From the NCBI GenBank assembly GCA_963833585.1, contig CAWHYF010000006.1, positions 310,001 through 374,000 on the forward strand: 64,000 nucleotides of DNA. Reading direction: 5' to 3'. Below, in pieces: positions 52,567-60,892 of the stretch (the first letter of the stretch is position 1; every line of letters begins with the position of its first letter). The stretch is from Bog-756 sp963833585 (GTDB lineage: Bacteria; Actinomycetota; Acidimicrobiia; Acidimicrobiales; RAAP-2). A model generated the notes under the pieces. It was not told the origin of the DNA and searched no databases. It saw only the letters and a list, made by a program, of their open reading frames with translations. A program made the translations under genes and the position numbers.

Positions 52567-52642
52567 GGAATCCGCCGGCCATCGGACGGAGGAGACCGGC
52601 CCGGACCCGGGCCACCGATCTGCTGTCCGAACACCGAGGACC

Positions 52643-52664
52643 TACACTGCTGACGAGGCGTCAG
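52643..52664. promoter_or_regulatory. -10-like TACACT plus CTGACG-AGG-CGTCAG operator, aldehyde dehydrogenase promoter
   Basis: TACACT (52643-52648) is followed after one base by the perfect dyad CTGACGAGGCGTCAG (52650-52664). The operator would cover the transcription start, leaving a leader of about 100 bases before the ATG at 52757. The arrangement is the same as at 27744-27765. Confidence 0.62.
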
Positions 52665-52756
52665 ATTCACCTCGCCAACCACCATCCGCACACCCGCCAC
52701 CGGTCACGGTTGCCGGGGGATCCACGGCGATCCACGAGCACGAAAGGGGACCCATC

Positions 52757-54226
52757 ATGGGTGCTCAGGTCACCAAGGACGAGACGCAGCTGCTCATCGG
52801 GGGTCGGTGGGTGGAGGCCGGCGCGGGCACCTACGAGATCATCAACCCTGCCACCGAACAGGTGGTGGGTCAGGCCCCCAACGCCTCGGTCGATGATGCA
52901 CACGCCGCCGCGGCGGCCGCCAAGGAGGCCTTCCCGGCCTGGGCCGCCACCCCGGTCGAGGAGCGGCTGGCCCTGCTGAAACGGGCCGCGGCCGCCATCC
53001 GGGCCAAGGGCGACGCACTGGTGCCCCTGGTCATCGCCGAGACCGGCGCCACGGCCTCGGTGGGCTCGCGCATGCAGGTTCCGGTCAGCGCGGCGCGGTT
53101 CGACCGCTACTCGCGGGACATCAGCCACGTCCAGGAGTCGATGTTGCCCCCGGTGGTCGCCGAGGCGACTCCGCTGGCCCCCGGTGGGCTGATCAGCGCC
53201 TTGGCCTACCGCCAACCGGTCGGCGTGGTCGCCGCCATCGCCAGCTACAACTTCCCGATGACCAACATGGCCGGCAAGGTGGCCCCGGCCCTGGCCATGG
53301 GCAACACGGTCATCATGAAGCCGGCCCCCCAGGACCCGTTGGCCGTCATCGAGATGGCCCGGGTGCTCGATGAGGTCGGCTTCCCTCCCGGCGTGATCAA
53401 CATCGTCAACTCGCAGGGACCCGAACCGGCCTCGGCCCTCACCGCGTCACCCGATGTGGACATGGTCTCGTTCACCGGTTCCACCGCGGTGGGCCAGCGC
53501 ATCGCGGCCTCCGGGGCCCCGACCATGAAGCGGCTCCTCATGGAGCTGGGCGGCAAGGGCGCCGCCGTGGTGTTCGAGGACGCCGACGTCAAGGGTGTGG
53601 TCACGGCCATCGGCTCGGTCTGGGCCTTCCACTCGGGCCAGATCTGCACCGCACCCACCCGGGCCGTCGTGCACCGGAGCATCTTCGACCAGGTGGTCGG
53701 CGGCCTCACCCAATTCGCCGGCGTACTGAAGGTCGGCGATCCCACCGAGGCCTCTACCGTGGTCGGACCGCTCATCTCGGCCGCGCAGCAGCGACGGGTC
53801 CTGGACTACATCGAGACCGGCCGCAAGGAGGGCGAGGTGGTGGCCGGGGGCGGACGACCCGAGCACCTCGATACCGGGTACTACGTGGAGCCGACCCTGG
53901 TGGTCGGGACCAACGACATGACCGTGGCCCGCGAGGAGATCTTCGGGCCGGTGGTGGTGGCCATCCCCTTCGACGACGAGGAGGAGGGCATCGCCATCGC
54001 CAACGACTCGGAGTTCGGCCTCTACGACTACGTCTTCTCGGGGGACACCCCCCGCGCCTTCCGGGTGGCCAAGCGACTTCGGGCGGGGCATGTCGGCATC
54101 AACACCGCCCAGCGCAACATGGACGCCCCGTTCGGCGGGTTCAAGATGAGCGGTATCGGACGGGACGGTGGCGACACCGGGCTGGAGGCCTACTCGGAGA
54201 TGCAGTCGATCATCTGGTCCAGCTGA
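52757..54226 (+). CDS. Aldehyde dehydrogenase family protein
   Basis: This is a complete 489-residue aldehyde dehydrogenase. The NAD-binding region is VVAAIASYNFPMTNMAGKVA, with MKPAPQDPL and SFTGSTAVGQRI. The general base Glu lies in MELGGKGAAVVFED near residue 262, and the nucleophilic Cys in HSGQICTAPTRAVVH near residue 297. The C-terminal EEIFGPVVVAIPFDDEEEG and PFGGFKMSGIGRDGG are also typical. It oxidises an aldehyde to the acid or acyl product in the cytoplasm; the substrate is unknown but likely lipid- or steroid-derived given the shared operator. ATG 52757 is preferred; upstream frame is unrelated. Confidence 0.93.
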   Translation: MGAQVTKDETQLLIGGRWVEAGAGTYEIINPATEQVVGQAPNASVDDAHAAAAAAKEAFPAWAATPVEERLALLKRAAAAIRAKGDALVPLVIAETGATASVGSRMQVPVSAARFDRYSRDISHVQESMLPPVVAEATPLAPGGLISALAYRQPVGVVAAIASYNFPMTNMAGKVAPALAMGNTVIMKPAPQDPLAVIEMARVLDEVGFPPGVINIVNSQGPEPASALTASPDVDMVSFTGSTAVGQRIAASGAPTMKRLLMELGGKGAAVVFEDADVKGVVTAIGSVWAFHSGQICTAPTRAVVHRSIFDQVVGGLTQFAGVLKVGDPTEASTVVGPLISAAQQRRVLDYIETGRKEGEVVAGGGRPEHLDTGYYVEPTLVVGTNDMTVAREEIFGPVVVAIPFDDEEEGIAIANDSEFGLYDYVFSGDTPRAFRVAKRLRAGHVGINTAQRNMDAPFGGFKMSGIGRDGGDTGLEAYSEMQSIIWSS

Positions 54227-54237
54227 TCCGGCGGCCT

Positions 54238-54253
54238 CCGGCTGCTCAGCCGG
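54238..54253. terminator. Hairpin between convergent genes
   Basis: CCGGCT and AGCCGG form a 6-bp stem with a 4-nt loop, just after the aldehyde dehydrogenase stop and overlapping the stop codon of the convergent CAP-domain gene. There is no U-tract. It is a plausible shared terminator. Confidence 0.45.
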
Positions 54254-55796
54254 CTCCGAAGAACGGCGCCCCGTAGGAGAACACCCCGCCGTCGGAGGCC
54301 ACCAGCCAGTAGCCCCCGGTGGCGCTGTCGCCGGTCATCCCCATCACCGGGGCGTTGAGCGGGGTGGCGCCGGCGCTGCCGCGGAAACCGGCGTCGCCGA
54401 AGGCGAAGATGCCCCCGTCAGAGGCCACGAACCAGTAGCCCCTTCCGTCGGCGGTCGCGGCCATCCCGTTGACCGGACGGTTGAGGTTGAGGCTCCCCGT
54501 GGACCCGAAGAACGGCGCCCCGAAGGAGAACACCCCGCCGTCGGAGGCCACCAGCCAGTAGCCCCCGGTGGCGCCGTCCGATGCGATGCCAACGACCGGG
54601 GCGTTGAGGTGTCGCCCGCCCATCGAACCTTGGAAGGCGGCGTCCCCGAAGGAGAACACCCCGCCGTCGGAGGCCACCAGCCAGTAGCCGTGGCCCGAGG
54701 GCGTGGGGGCCATGCCCACCACCGGGGCGTTCAGGTGCTTGCCTCCCATGGAGCCGAAGAAACCGGCGTCACCGAAGGTGAAGATGCCCCCGTCGGCCGC
54801 CACCAACCAGTAGCCGCGGCCGTCCCCCGTGGCCACGATGTGGGAGATGGGGGCGTTGAGCGGGGACCCGCTCATCGAACCGTGACTCACCGCGTCACCG
54901 TGGGTCGCCACCGACCCGTCCGACCGGGCCAGCCAGTACCCGCCGGAGTCGGCGGTGGCGGCCATTCCCACCGTGGGGGCGGGCACGTTGGGCTCGCCGG
55001 CGATCGACGCCACCCGGAAGGGATAGGGGACCTGCCCCCCGGCGGCGCTGACCGCCCCGTTGGCCGCGATGGTCTGCCCCGGGCAGTAGACCGGATCCCC
55101 GCTGGGCGCGCCGGCCACCACCGGGGCGGCCGGCACCGGCTGACCCTGCACCGCGTTCTGTACGCTCTGGCGGGCCACGGCGCCGGGGATGTCACTCGAG
55201 GGGTAGCCGAACACCTCCACGGTCCAGGCCCGACCGCCGCTGCAGGTCACGCCCACGCCGACGTCGGAGTAGGCGGCGCCCAGCATGTTCTGCCGGTGCG
55301 GGGCCGAGGCCATGTAGAGACCGTTCATCCCGTCCGAACCGTCACCGGGCCAGTACCCGTTGCCGGTCTCGCCGGAATTGGCCGCCATGATGCACACCTG
55401 GCCGCTGGCCCCACTGCAGGCGGACAGAGGCGGATCCGCCACCACCCCGGTCGAGGCCAAATGGGCCGACCACGCCTGGGCGTAGGCGGCCAGTCCCGGG
55501 TCGACCTGCAACGCCGGGATGACCAGCCCGAACGAGAGCCGGGCGGCCCGCTCGGCGTTGATGCGCGACACCAGGTCCTGGGCGTACAGGTCCTGGACCG
55601 CGGGGACAGCCACCGTGGTGGCGGCCACGGCCTGATCGGTGGCCTCGACCCCCTCGATCACCGAGAAGACGGTGACCGCGACCACGACCGCGGCGATCAC
55701 CGCGGCGCCGAAGGCGGTCCAGGAGTGGAGCGGGCTGTGCACCCGGCGGTCACGTGGGGTCCCGGGGCGCAGGAGCCCCTGGTGTGTGGCGGTCAT
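54246..55796 (-). CDS. Exported CAP/SCP-domain protein with GYWLVA-type repeats
   Basis: This 516-residue protein has an N-terminal signal anchor (AAVIAAVVVAVTVFSVI) and a CAP domain over residues about 70-205: LVSRINAERAARLSFGLVIP, AYAQAWSAHLASTG, ASAPHRQNMLGAAYSDVGVG. After a spacer come six or seven ~47-residue repeats with cores GYWLVASDGGVFSFGDAAFQ. The CAP fold is used by secreted lipid-binding or protease-like proteins; here the canonical second His is within the HRQNML block. The repeat region is the same module that follows the signal segment in the CHAP protein at 39863, but placed after the catalytic head. It is probably cell-surface attached. Confidence 0.85.
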   Translation of the reverse strand: MTATHQGLLRPGTPRDRRVHSPLHSWTAFGAAVIAAVVVAVTVFSVIEGVEATDQAVAATTVAVPAVQDLYAQDLVSRINAERAARLSFGLVIPALQVDPGLAAYAQAWSAHLASTGVVADPPLSACSGASGQVCIMAANSGETGNGYWPGDGSDGMNGLYMASAPHRQNMLGAAYSDVGVGVTCSGGRAWTVEVFGYPSSDIPGAVARQSVQNAVQGQPVPAAPVVAGAPSGDPVYCPGQTIAANGAVSAAGGQVPYPFRVASIAGEPNVPAPTVGMAATADSGGYWLARSDGSVATHGDAVSHGSMSGSPLNAPISHIVATGDGRGYWLVAADGGIFTFGDAGFFGSMGGKHLNAPVVGMAPTPSGHGYWLVASDGGVFSFGDAAFQGSMGGRHLNAPVVGIASDGATGGYWLVASDGGVFSFGAPFFGSTGSLNLNRPVNGMAATADGRGYWFVASDGGIFAFGDAGFRGSAGATPLNAPVMGMTGDSATGGYWLVASDGGVFSYGAPFFGAG

Positions 55797-55889
55797 GGCG
55801 CTACTACCTCGTCGGTCGGTTGGCGCCCCTCACGGTCCTATCGGCGCATGCCGGCGAAAACTGTTGCCCCAATCGAGTACAACTGGGCC

Positions 55890-56888
55890 ATGCCCGTCCC
55901 GGTGCCGCCGTCCATTCCCCCGTCGTTCACCCAGGTGGCGGCCCGTGTATCCAACTGGGGGCGTTGGGGGGCCGGTGACCAGCTGGGCACGCTCAACCTG
56001 ATCGACCGGGCGGCCCGACTCCGCGGCACGGCCGCGGTGCGGGACGGCGACGCCTTCGCCCTCGGGCTCCCCCTATCGGCCGAGGAGGGGATCCAGATGG
56101 GCTTCGTCCCGGGCCGGGTCAACCCCACCCGGACCATGGTCTCGGTCAACGAGGCCCTCGGCCCGGGGCCGGGGTGGATCGCCTTCTCCGAGGACGTGGT
56201 GACCATGGCCCTGCAGTGCGCCACCCACTGGGACGGCCTGGCGCACGCCTCCTACGGCGACGGTCCCGAAGGCGGTCGGCTCTACAACGGCTTCCTCGCC
56301 TCGTCCACCACCGAGTCCGGAGCCGGTCGCCTCGGCATCCATCTGGTCGGTCCGGTGGTGTCCCGGGGGGTGCTGCTCGATGTGGCGCGGGCCAAGGGGG
56401 TCGAGATCCTCGAGGCCGGCTACCCGATCACTCCGGCCGATCTTGACGCCGCCTGCGCCCTCGGCCGACTGGATGTGGCGTCGGGGGACGTGGTCTTGGT
56501 CCGCACCGGACAGATGGCCCACCTGGCATTGCCCGGGCGGCCGGGACTGGCCGGGGCCGAACCGGCGCGCGACCTGCTCGCCTACACCTGGCCGACCCCG
56601 GGGCTGACCGTGGCCACCGCCGAGTGGTTCCACGCCCACGACGTGGCGGCGGTGGCGATCGACACCCTGGTGCTCGAGGTCTATCCCTCCGAGGACCCCG
56701 CCCTCCCGCTGCCGGTGCATGCCCTGCACCTGGTGGAGATGGGGATGACCCAGGGACAGAATTGGTTCCTCGACGAGCTGGCCGACGCCTGTGCCGCCGA
56801 CGGGCGGTACGAGTTCCTGCTGGACGCCACGCCGCTACCGTTCACCCACGCCCTCGGCTCACCGGTCATCCCGGTGGCCCTGCGTTGA
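55890..56888 (+). CDS. Cyclase family protein (kynurenine formamidase-like metal hydrolase)
   Basis: This 332-residue protein of the cyclase/KynB-like family has the metal-binding motif CATHWDGLAHASYGDG (a variant of HxGTHxDxxxH) near residue 112. It also has GVLLDVARAKG, then VASGDVVLVRTGQMA and VEMGMTQGQNWFLDELADAC. The N-terminal part SNWGRWGAGDQLGTLNLIDR is typical of the larger actinobacterial members, which act on cyclic amides, lactones or ring-cleavage products. ATG 55890 is chosen; the frame is open far upstream, antisense to the CAP gene, without meaning. It is divergent from the CAP gene, with about 90 bp between. Confidence 0.88.
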   Translation: MPVPVPPSIPPSFTQVAARVSNWGRWGAGDQLGTLNLIDRAARLRGTAAVRDGDAFALGLPLSAEEGIQMGFVPGRVNPTRTMVSVNEALGPGPGWIAFSEDVVTMALQCATHWDGLAHASYGDGPEGGRLYNGFLASSTTESGAGRLGIHLVGPVVSRGVLLDVARAKGVEILEAGYPITPADLDAACALGRLDVASGDVVLVRTGQMAHLALPGRPGLAGAEPARDLLAYTWPTPGLTVATAEWFHAHDVAAVAIDTLVLEVYPSEDPALPLPVHALHLVEMGMTQGQNWFLDELADACAADGRYEFLLDATPLPFTHALGSPVIPVALR

Positions 56889-56911
56889 TCGCCTCCCGGC
56901 CCCCGGAACAG

Positions 56912-56924
56912 GCCCCGGCGGGGC
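56912..56924. terminator. Short GC hairpin between convergent genes
   Basis: GCCCC-GGC-GGGGC forms a 5-bp stem with a 3-nt loop in the 46-bp gap between the convergent cyclase and hydrolase-like genes. It is short and lacks a U-tract, so support is modest. Confidence 0.35.
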
Positions 56925-56934
56925 GCGCCACCCC

Positions 56935-57558
56935 TCAGCCCTCGTGCAACCACTCCGCCGCGTGATCGGCCATGGCCCGGTCCCCTTCGTCCCGGGAGCC
57001 TTCCCCCGACCAGCACCAGGTGTCGGCCTGGATGCCGTTGGCGTCGAGGAGGTCCCGTATCCGTCCAGGTCCGCTACCGGCATCCGGCGCTCCGGCCAGC
57101 AGCAGGATCCGAGCGTCCGGGTCCGGGGCCAGCAGCGCGGCGGGCAGCAGGTCCGCATGGGCCGCGGGGGCGTCGACACACACCACCGAGGTCCCGGCGC
57201 GGCGGGCGAGGAGGGCCGCACCGAGCGCCACCACCCCGCCCTGACCGGAGCCGGTGAGGACGGGGTGCGCGAGGTCGAGGTCGTCGAGGAGGTCGCCGAC
57301 CTGGACCACCGCCTTGGTCAGCGAGATCGGGTCGGTCCCCTCGAATCCCGGCAGCACCCGGTACCAGCACAGGCCGCCGATCTCCATGCCGCTCGGGTAG
57401 TAGGCGTAGTCCCCGAACGGCAGGATCACCCGGCCGGTGGCGGGCAACCGGTCGGCCACCTTCGACGCCTCGTCGAGGGGGGCGACGCCTTCGCGGTGGA
57501 GAACCACCACCGGATCGCCGGTCGATCCGGTGGGCCGGTCCAGATAGGCCAGCTTCAC
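56935..57558 (-). CDS. Alpha/beta-hydrolase-like protein lacking the catalytic serine
   Basis: This 207-residue protein resembles the phospholipase/carboxylesterase (PF02230-like) group: GDPVVVLHREGVAPLDEASK, FEGTDPISLTKAVVQVGDLL and VLTGSGQGGVVALGAALLAR. In active members the elbow reads GFSQGG. Here it reads GSGQGG, so the nucleophile position is Gly and Ser sits one residue early. The Asp region (LLLAGAPDAGSG) and C-terminal His (MADHAAEW) are also irregular. It may be inactive or structural. The ATG overlaps the stop of the KstD-like gene (ATGA at 57555-57558), so it is cotranscribed with that flavoprotein. Confidence 0.7.
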   Translation of the reverse strand: MKLAYLDRPTGSTGDPVVVLHREGVAPLDEASKVADRLPATGRVILPFGDYAYYPSGMEIGGLCWYRVLPGFEGTDPISLTKAVVQVGDLLDDLDLAHPVLTGSGQGGVVALGAALLARRAGTSVVCVDAPAAHADLLPAALLAPDPDARILLLAGAPDAGSGPGRIRDLLDANGIQADTWCWSGEGSRDEGDRAMADHAAEWLHEG

Positions 57559-59280
57559 CGGGGGCTCCCGGCCCGGAGTGAACGGCCGCCGGCGTGCGCC
57601 CCACCCAGGAAGCCGAAGACCAGACCGGGACCGATGGTGGACCCCCCGCCCGGGTACCCCTCGCCGAAGACACCGTCGACGCAGTTCCCGGCCCCGTAGA
57701 GTCCGACGATGGGACCCGAGGTTCCGAGGATCTGCCCCTCGGTCCCGATCCGGGGGCCGCTGTCGGTGTCGAAGGTGGTCCCCACCAGAGAGATGGCGTA
57801 CAGCCGCCCCTCCAGGTCGAGGGGGTACAAGGTGGAATTGGGGAGCCGGTTGTCCGGGGCCGGCGGCCCGTGGAAGGCGAACTCCACCGCCTTGGTGCCC
57901 CGACCGAACTCGTCATCGATCCCCGTCTGGGCCATGGCGTTGAAGCGTCGGAGCGTCGAGGTCAGCCGGTCGGCGAACTCGGGGGCCAGCCGGACCGGGG
58001 AGATCCCGACGGGCATCTCGGCCCGGGTCCGGGCGTCCAACCGAGCGGACAGGGCTTCGGTCAGCCCGATCACCCCCTGGCCGGTGACCACGTGGTCGGC
58101 CACCGATCCGGGTGGAGGTATGGGGTATCGTCCCCCGTACCGCTCGGCGGTGCGCCGGTCGTAGACCATGAACATGACCCGGTTGAGGTACTCGTCGTCG
58201 GCGTAGAGGTGGTGGACCCGGCCGCGCGACTCGTACTCCCGCTTCTCGTCGATCCCCCGCCGACCGAACCGGTTGACCAGGACCATGGAGTCGCCGGGGA
58301 TGGCCCACACGTCGAGCACCGAGTTGGCGTAGTCGTCGACCGCCTCCAGCACCTGCTGGTCCCACCAGCCGTTGTGCATCCCGCCGAACTGTGCCCCCAC
58401 CCGCGGCCGCGATGTCGACCAGGTCGCCGGTGTTGGAGGGTACGCCCGACCCACCGGCGATGGGGCCCCGCAGGAACCGCTCCCGCAGTTCGGGGCTGTG
58501 GGCGAAACCTCCGGACCCGAACACCACCCCGCCCCGGGCCCGGATGGTTCGGCACGCCGACCCGTCGTCCACCACCACGCCGGTCACGGCCCCGTCCTCC
58601 ACCGCCAGGTCCACCACCCGGTGACCGAGACGCACCTCGACACCGTGGCGGGCGGCGAAGTCCTTCAGCTGCCGGACCAGCTCCCCTCCGTTGCCGGCCC
58701 CCCCACCGGGCGCGTCCACCTGGATGCCCCGGCCGCGCACCGCCCGGTTCTCGGGGAACTCGTAGTAGTCGGGGTAGCGCTGGCCGTCCCAGGCCAACCA
58801 GGGGGAGGCCAGGTGCGCGGCGCCGATGGTCCCCAGGCGGTCGACCACCTCGGCCCCGCGGTCGTAGTACGTCTCGAGCAGGGCGAAGTCGGACGACGGC
58901 AGGCCGAAGCCGGGAGCCTCGGGGTCGTACGCCCCCGGATAGGCGACCCGGGCCATGTAGGCCAGGGCCTCGGGACGGGGGTCGGGGATGCCGGCCTCCC
59001 GCATGAGGCTGTTGTTGTAGATGTGGGCCACGCCCCCGGAGCAGGCCGTGGTGCCCCCGTGCACCGCCCCCTTCTCACAGACCACCACCGAGGCCCCGAC
59101 ACTGAGGGCACCGGCCGTGGCGGCCAGGGCGGCCGCCCCGCTGCCGACCACCACCACGTCGAACGTCTCGGACGCCGGTGACCTGCCGGTCGGGGAGCGG
59201 GCCGCTCCGGGACGGTGGGGTAGCTGGGCCAGCTCGGCCACCCGGGCCCCGAGCGACGCGGCCGGTTTCTCGTCTGCCAT
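57555..59280 (-). CDS. FAD-dependent oxidoreductase, 3-ketosteroid dehydrogenase (KstD)-like, frameshifted
   Basis: Two frames make one flavoprotein of about 574 residues (FAD_binding_2/fumarate reductase superfamily). The first part has the FAD fold FDVVVVGSGAAALAATAGAL, then CEKGAVHGGTTACSGGVAHI, and reads to GDLVDIAAAGGG. The second continues AQFGGMHNGWWDQQVLEAVD and ends YGAGNCVDGVFGEGYPGGGS and IGPGLVFGFLGG. The break is an extra base in the CCCCC run at 58394-58398. The sequence pattern is close to ketosteroid delta-1/delta-4 dehydrogenases, which fits the neighbourhood, but other dehydrogenations are possible. The ATG at 59280 is preceded by GGGGG at suitable spacing. Confidence 0.8.
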
Positions 59281-59444
59281 CCTGTGCACCCCCGGAATTC
59301 TCCGCGTCGCGTCCGTGGGCAGTTATAGCATCGGCGTCTGTCGGCGCTCCGGTGCCCGCCGGGTTCCCGGGCCGGACCCGCCACCCGGGCGTGGCCCGCG
59401 GCTACCCCGATGCGTACCGGCGCAACCGGCGGACGGAGGAGAGC

Positions 59445-59840
59445 ATGGGACTGACCACGGACGACCAGCTGGCCATCTTGGACCTGGCGGCGCGGTACAA
59501 CCACGCCATCGACAACGGCGACGCCGCGGCCTACACCGACACCTTCGTCGAGTCCGGGGTGCTCGATGCCGGCCCTCTCCAGCTCGAAGGACGGGCCGCA
59601 CTGGGCCAGTTCGCGGCGGGCTTCCCCTCCACGGTGCGGGCCCCCCGGCACGTGACCAGCAACCTGGTCATCGGTGGTGACGGCACCGAGGCCACCCTCG
59701 ATGCCTACGTGCAGATGTACGTCCTGGCCGGCGAGCCGGGCTCCCAGGTGGTGGCGGCCTCGGGGAAGTACTCCGACCGGTTGACCAAAGCCGACGGAAC
59801 CTGGCGGTTCGTCCGGCGCACCTACACCGCCGACTCCTGA
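59445..59840 (+). CDS. SnoaL-like (NTF2-fold) protein
   Basis: This 131-residue protein of the NTF2-like SnoaL group contains TTDDQLAILDLAARYNHAID (N-terminal helix), YTDTFVESGVLDAGPLQLEG, RHVTSNLVIGGDGTEATLDA and a C-terminal WRFVRRTYTAD strand. Proteins of this fold include ketosteroid isomerases, ring cyclases and dehydratases; the residues seen do not decide which. The ATG at 59445 has GGAGGA 4 bases upstream. It is divergent from the KstD-like gene across 165 bp, which makes a linked role in steroid or lipid breakdown plausible. Nothing else is seen in that gap. Confidence 0.83.
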   Translation: MGLTTDDQLAILDLAARYNHAIDNGDAAAYTDTFVESGVLDAGPLQLEGRAALGQFAAGFPSTVRAPRHVTSNLVIGGDGTEATLDAYVQMYVLAGEPGSQVVAASGKYSDRLTKADGTWRFVRRTYTADS

Positions 59841-59880
59841 TCGATCGGTCCGGGCCCGGCCCGTCCGGGGCGCGCTCCGC

Positions 59881-60741
59881 TCAGCCGGCCGTTTCCCCGT
59901 CCCGGGCCGCCTCGGCCTGCTTCTCGGCCACCTGCCGAGGGCGCAGCCCACGGCGCTTGGCCATGAACTCCCGTACGTCGGTGGCACCGCTGGCGATCGT
60001 GGTGAAGTCGGCGGTGCTCTGGAGATGGACCCGCATTCCCATGTGCTCCCAGGCCCGCTTGACCCCGGCCTTGACCGTCATGATGGTGGTCAGGGGCATC
60101 TGGGCGATGGTGGCGGCCATCTCCTCCACCGTGGACTCCAGGTCGTCCCGGCCGACGACCCGGTTGACCAGGCCCCACTGGTGGGCCTCCTCCGCCGACA
60201 GGGTCGGGGCCAGGTACAGGTACTCGTAGGCCCGCTTCCAGTTCATGAGGACCCACGGCTCGATGAGGGTCTGGGCCCCGGGGAGGCCGAACCCCTGCGG
60301 CAACGGCATCTGGAAGTACGCATCATCGGAGGCCACGGTGAGATCGCACAGATAGCCGTACACGGTCCCGCCGCCCACGCAGTAGCCGTGGACCTGGGCG
60401 ATGGTGGCCTTGGAGAACTCCCACAGGTTGAGCGGGGGCCAGAGGAACAGGTCGTAGTTGTGTTTCTTCCAGGTCCGCTCCGGCGTCGGCCCGGTGGTCG
60501 GGTAGATCTCGGGCATCTCCTCGGGGTCGACGATGGCGTGCCCGGCGCAGAACCCGTTGCCGTTGGCCTTCACGATGAGGACCTTGACCTCCTCGTCGCG
60601 ATCGGCCCATTTGAGAGCGTCCTCGAAGTCCCACACCTGCTGAGCTGTCTGGATGTTGGCCTTCTCGGGCAGGTTGAGGACGATGCGGGCCACGGCGCCG
60701 TCCTTCTCGTAGATGATGGTCTCCATCTCCGTGCGGTCCAC
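59881..60741 (-). CDS. Enoyl-CoA hydratase/isomerase family protein
   Basis: This 286-residue crotonase-fold protein carries ETIIYEKDGAVARIVLNLPE, KVLIVKANGNGFCAGHAIVD (first oxyanion-hole block) and IAQVHGYCVGGGTVYGYLCD (second block). FQMPLPQGFGLPGAQTLIEP is unusual in place of the common FxxPEV segment, so the catalytic Glu positions differ from classical hydratases and the reaction is uncertain. The GTG at 60741 has GGAGGAG upstream at good spacing. It is downstream of the acyl-CoA ligase on the same strand with a 150-bp gap, so it may be cotranscribed or have its own promoter. Confidence 0.85.
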   Translation of the reverse strand: MDRTEMETIIYEKDGAVARIVLNLPEKANIQTAQQVWDFEDALKWADRDEEVKVLIVKANGNGFCAGHAIVDPEEMPEIYPTTGPTPERTWKKHNYDLFLWPPLNLWEFSKATIAQVHGYCVGGGTVYGYLCDLTVASDDAYFQMPLPQGFGLPGAQTLIEPWVLMNWKRAYEYLYLAPTLSAEEAHQWGLVNRVVGRDDLESTVEEMAATIAQMPLTTIMTVKAGVKRAWEHMGMRVHLQSTADFTTIASGATDVREFMAKRRGLRPRQVAEKQAEAARDGETAG

Positions 60742-60892
60742 GACCTGCTCCTCCCGATCAGACGGACTGAGGGCCAACGTCCGCCGTGCCGGCACTCCGG
60801 CGCTCCTGCACCCTAAACCAACCGTCCCGGCACCGGTCCTGACACCCGGGCCCCGGGCACTCGATGCCGCGGTCGGGTAGGACGGCCCCGTG

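Noticed and set aside
54168..55889. Upstream extension of the cyclase frame antisense to the CAP-domain gene
   Set aside because: The repeat-rich CAP gene lacks stops on its antisense strand; the cyclase family begins at about 55890.
60758..60770. TCAG-ACGGA-CTGA dyad upstream of the enoyl-CoA hydratase
   Set aside because: The half-sites are in inverted order relative to the shared operator and only 4 bp long.
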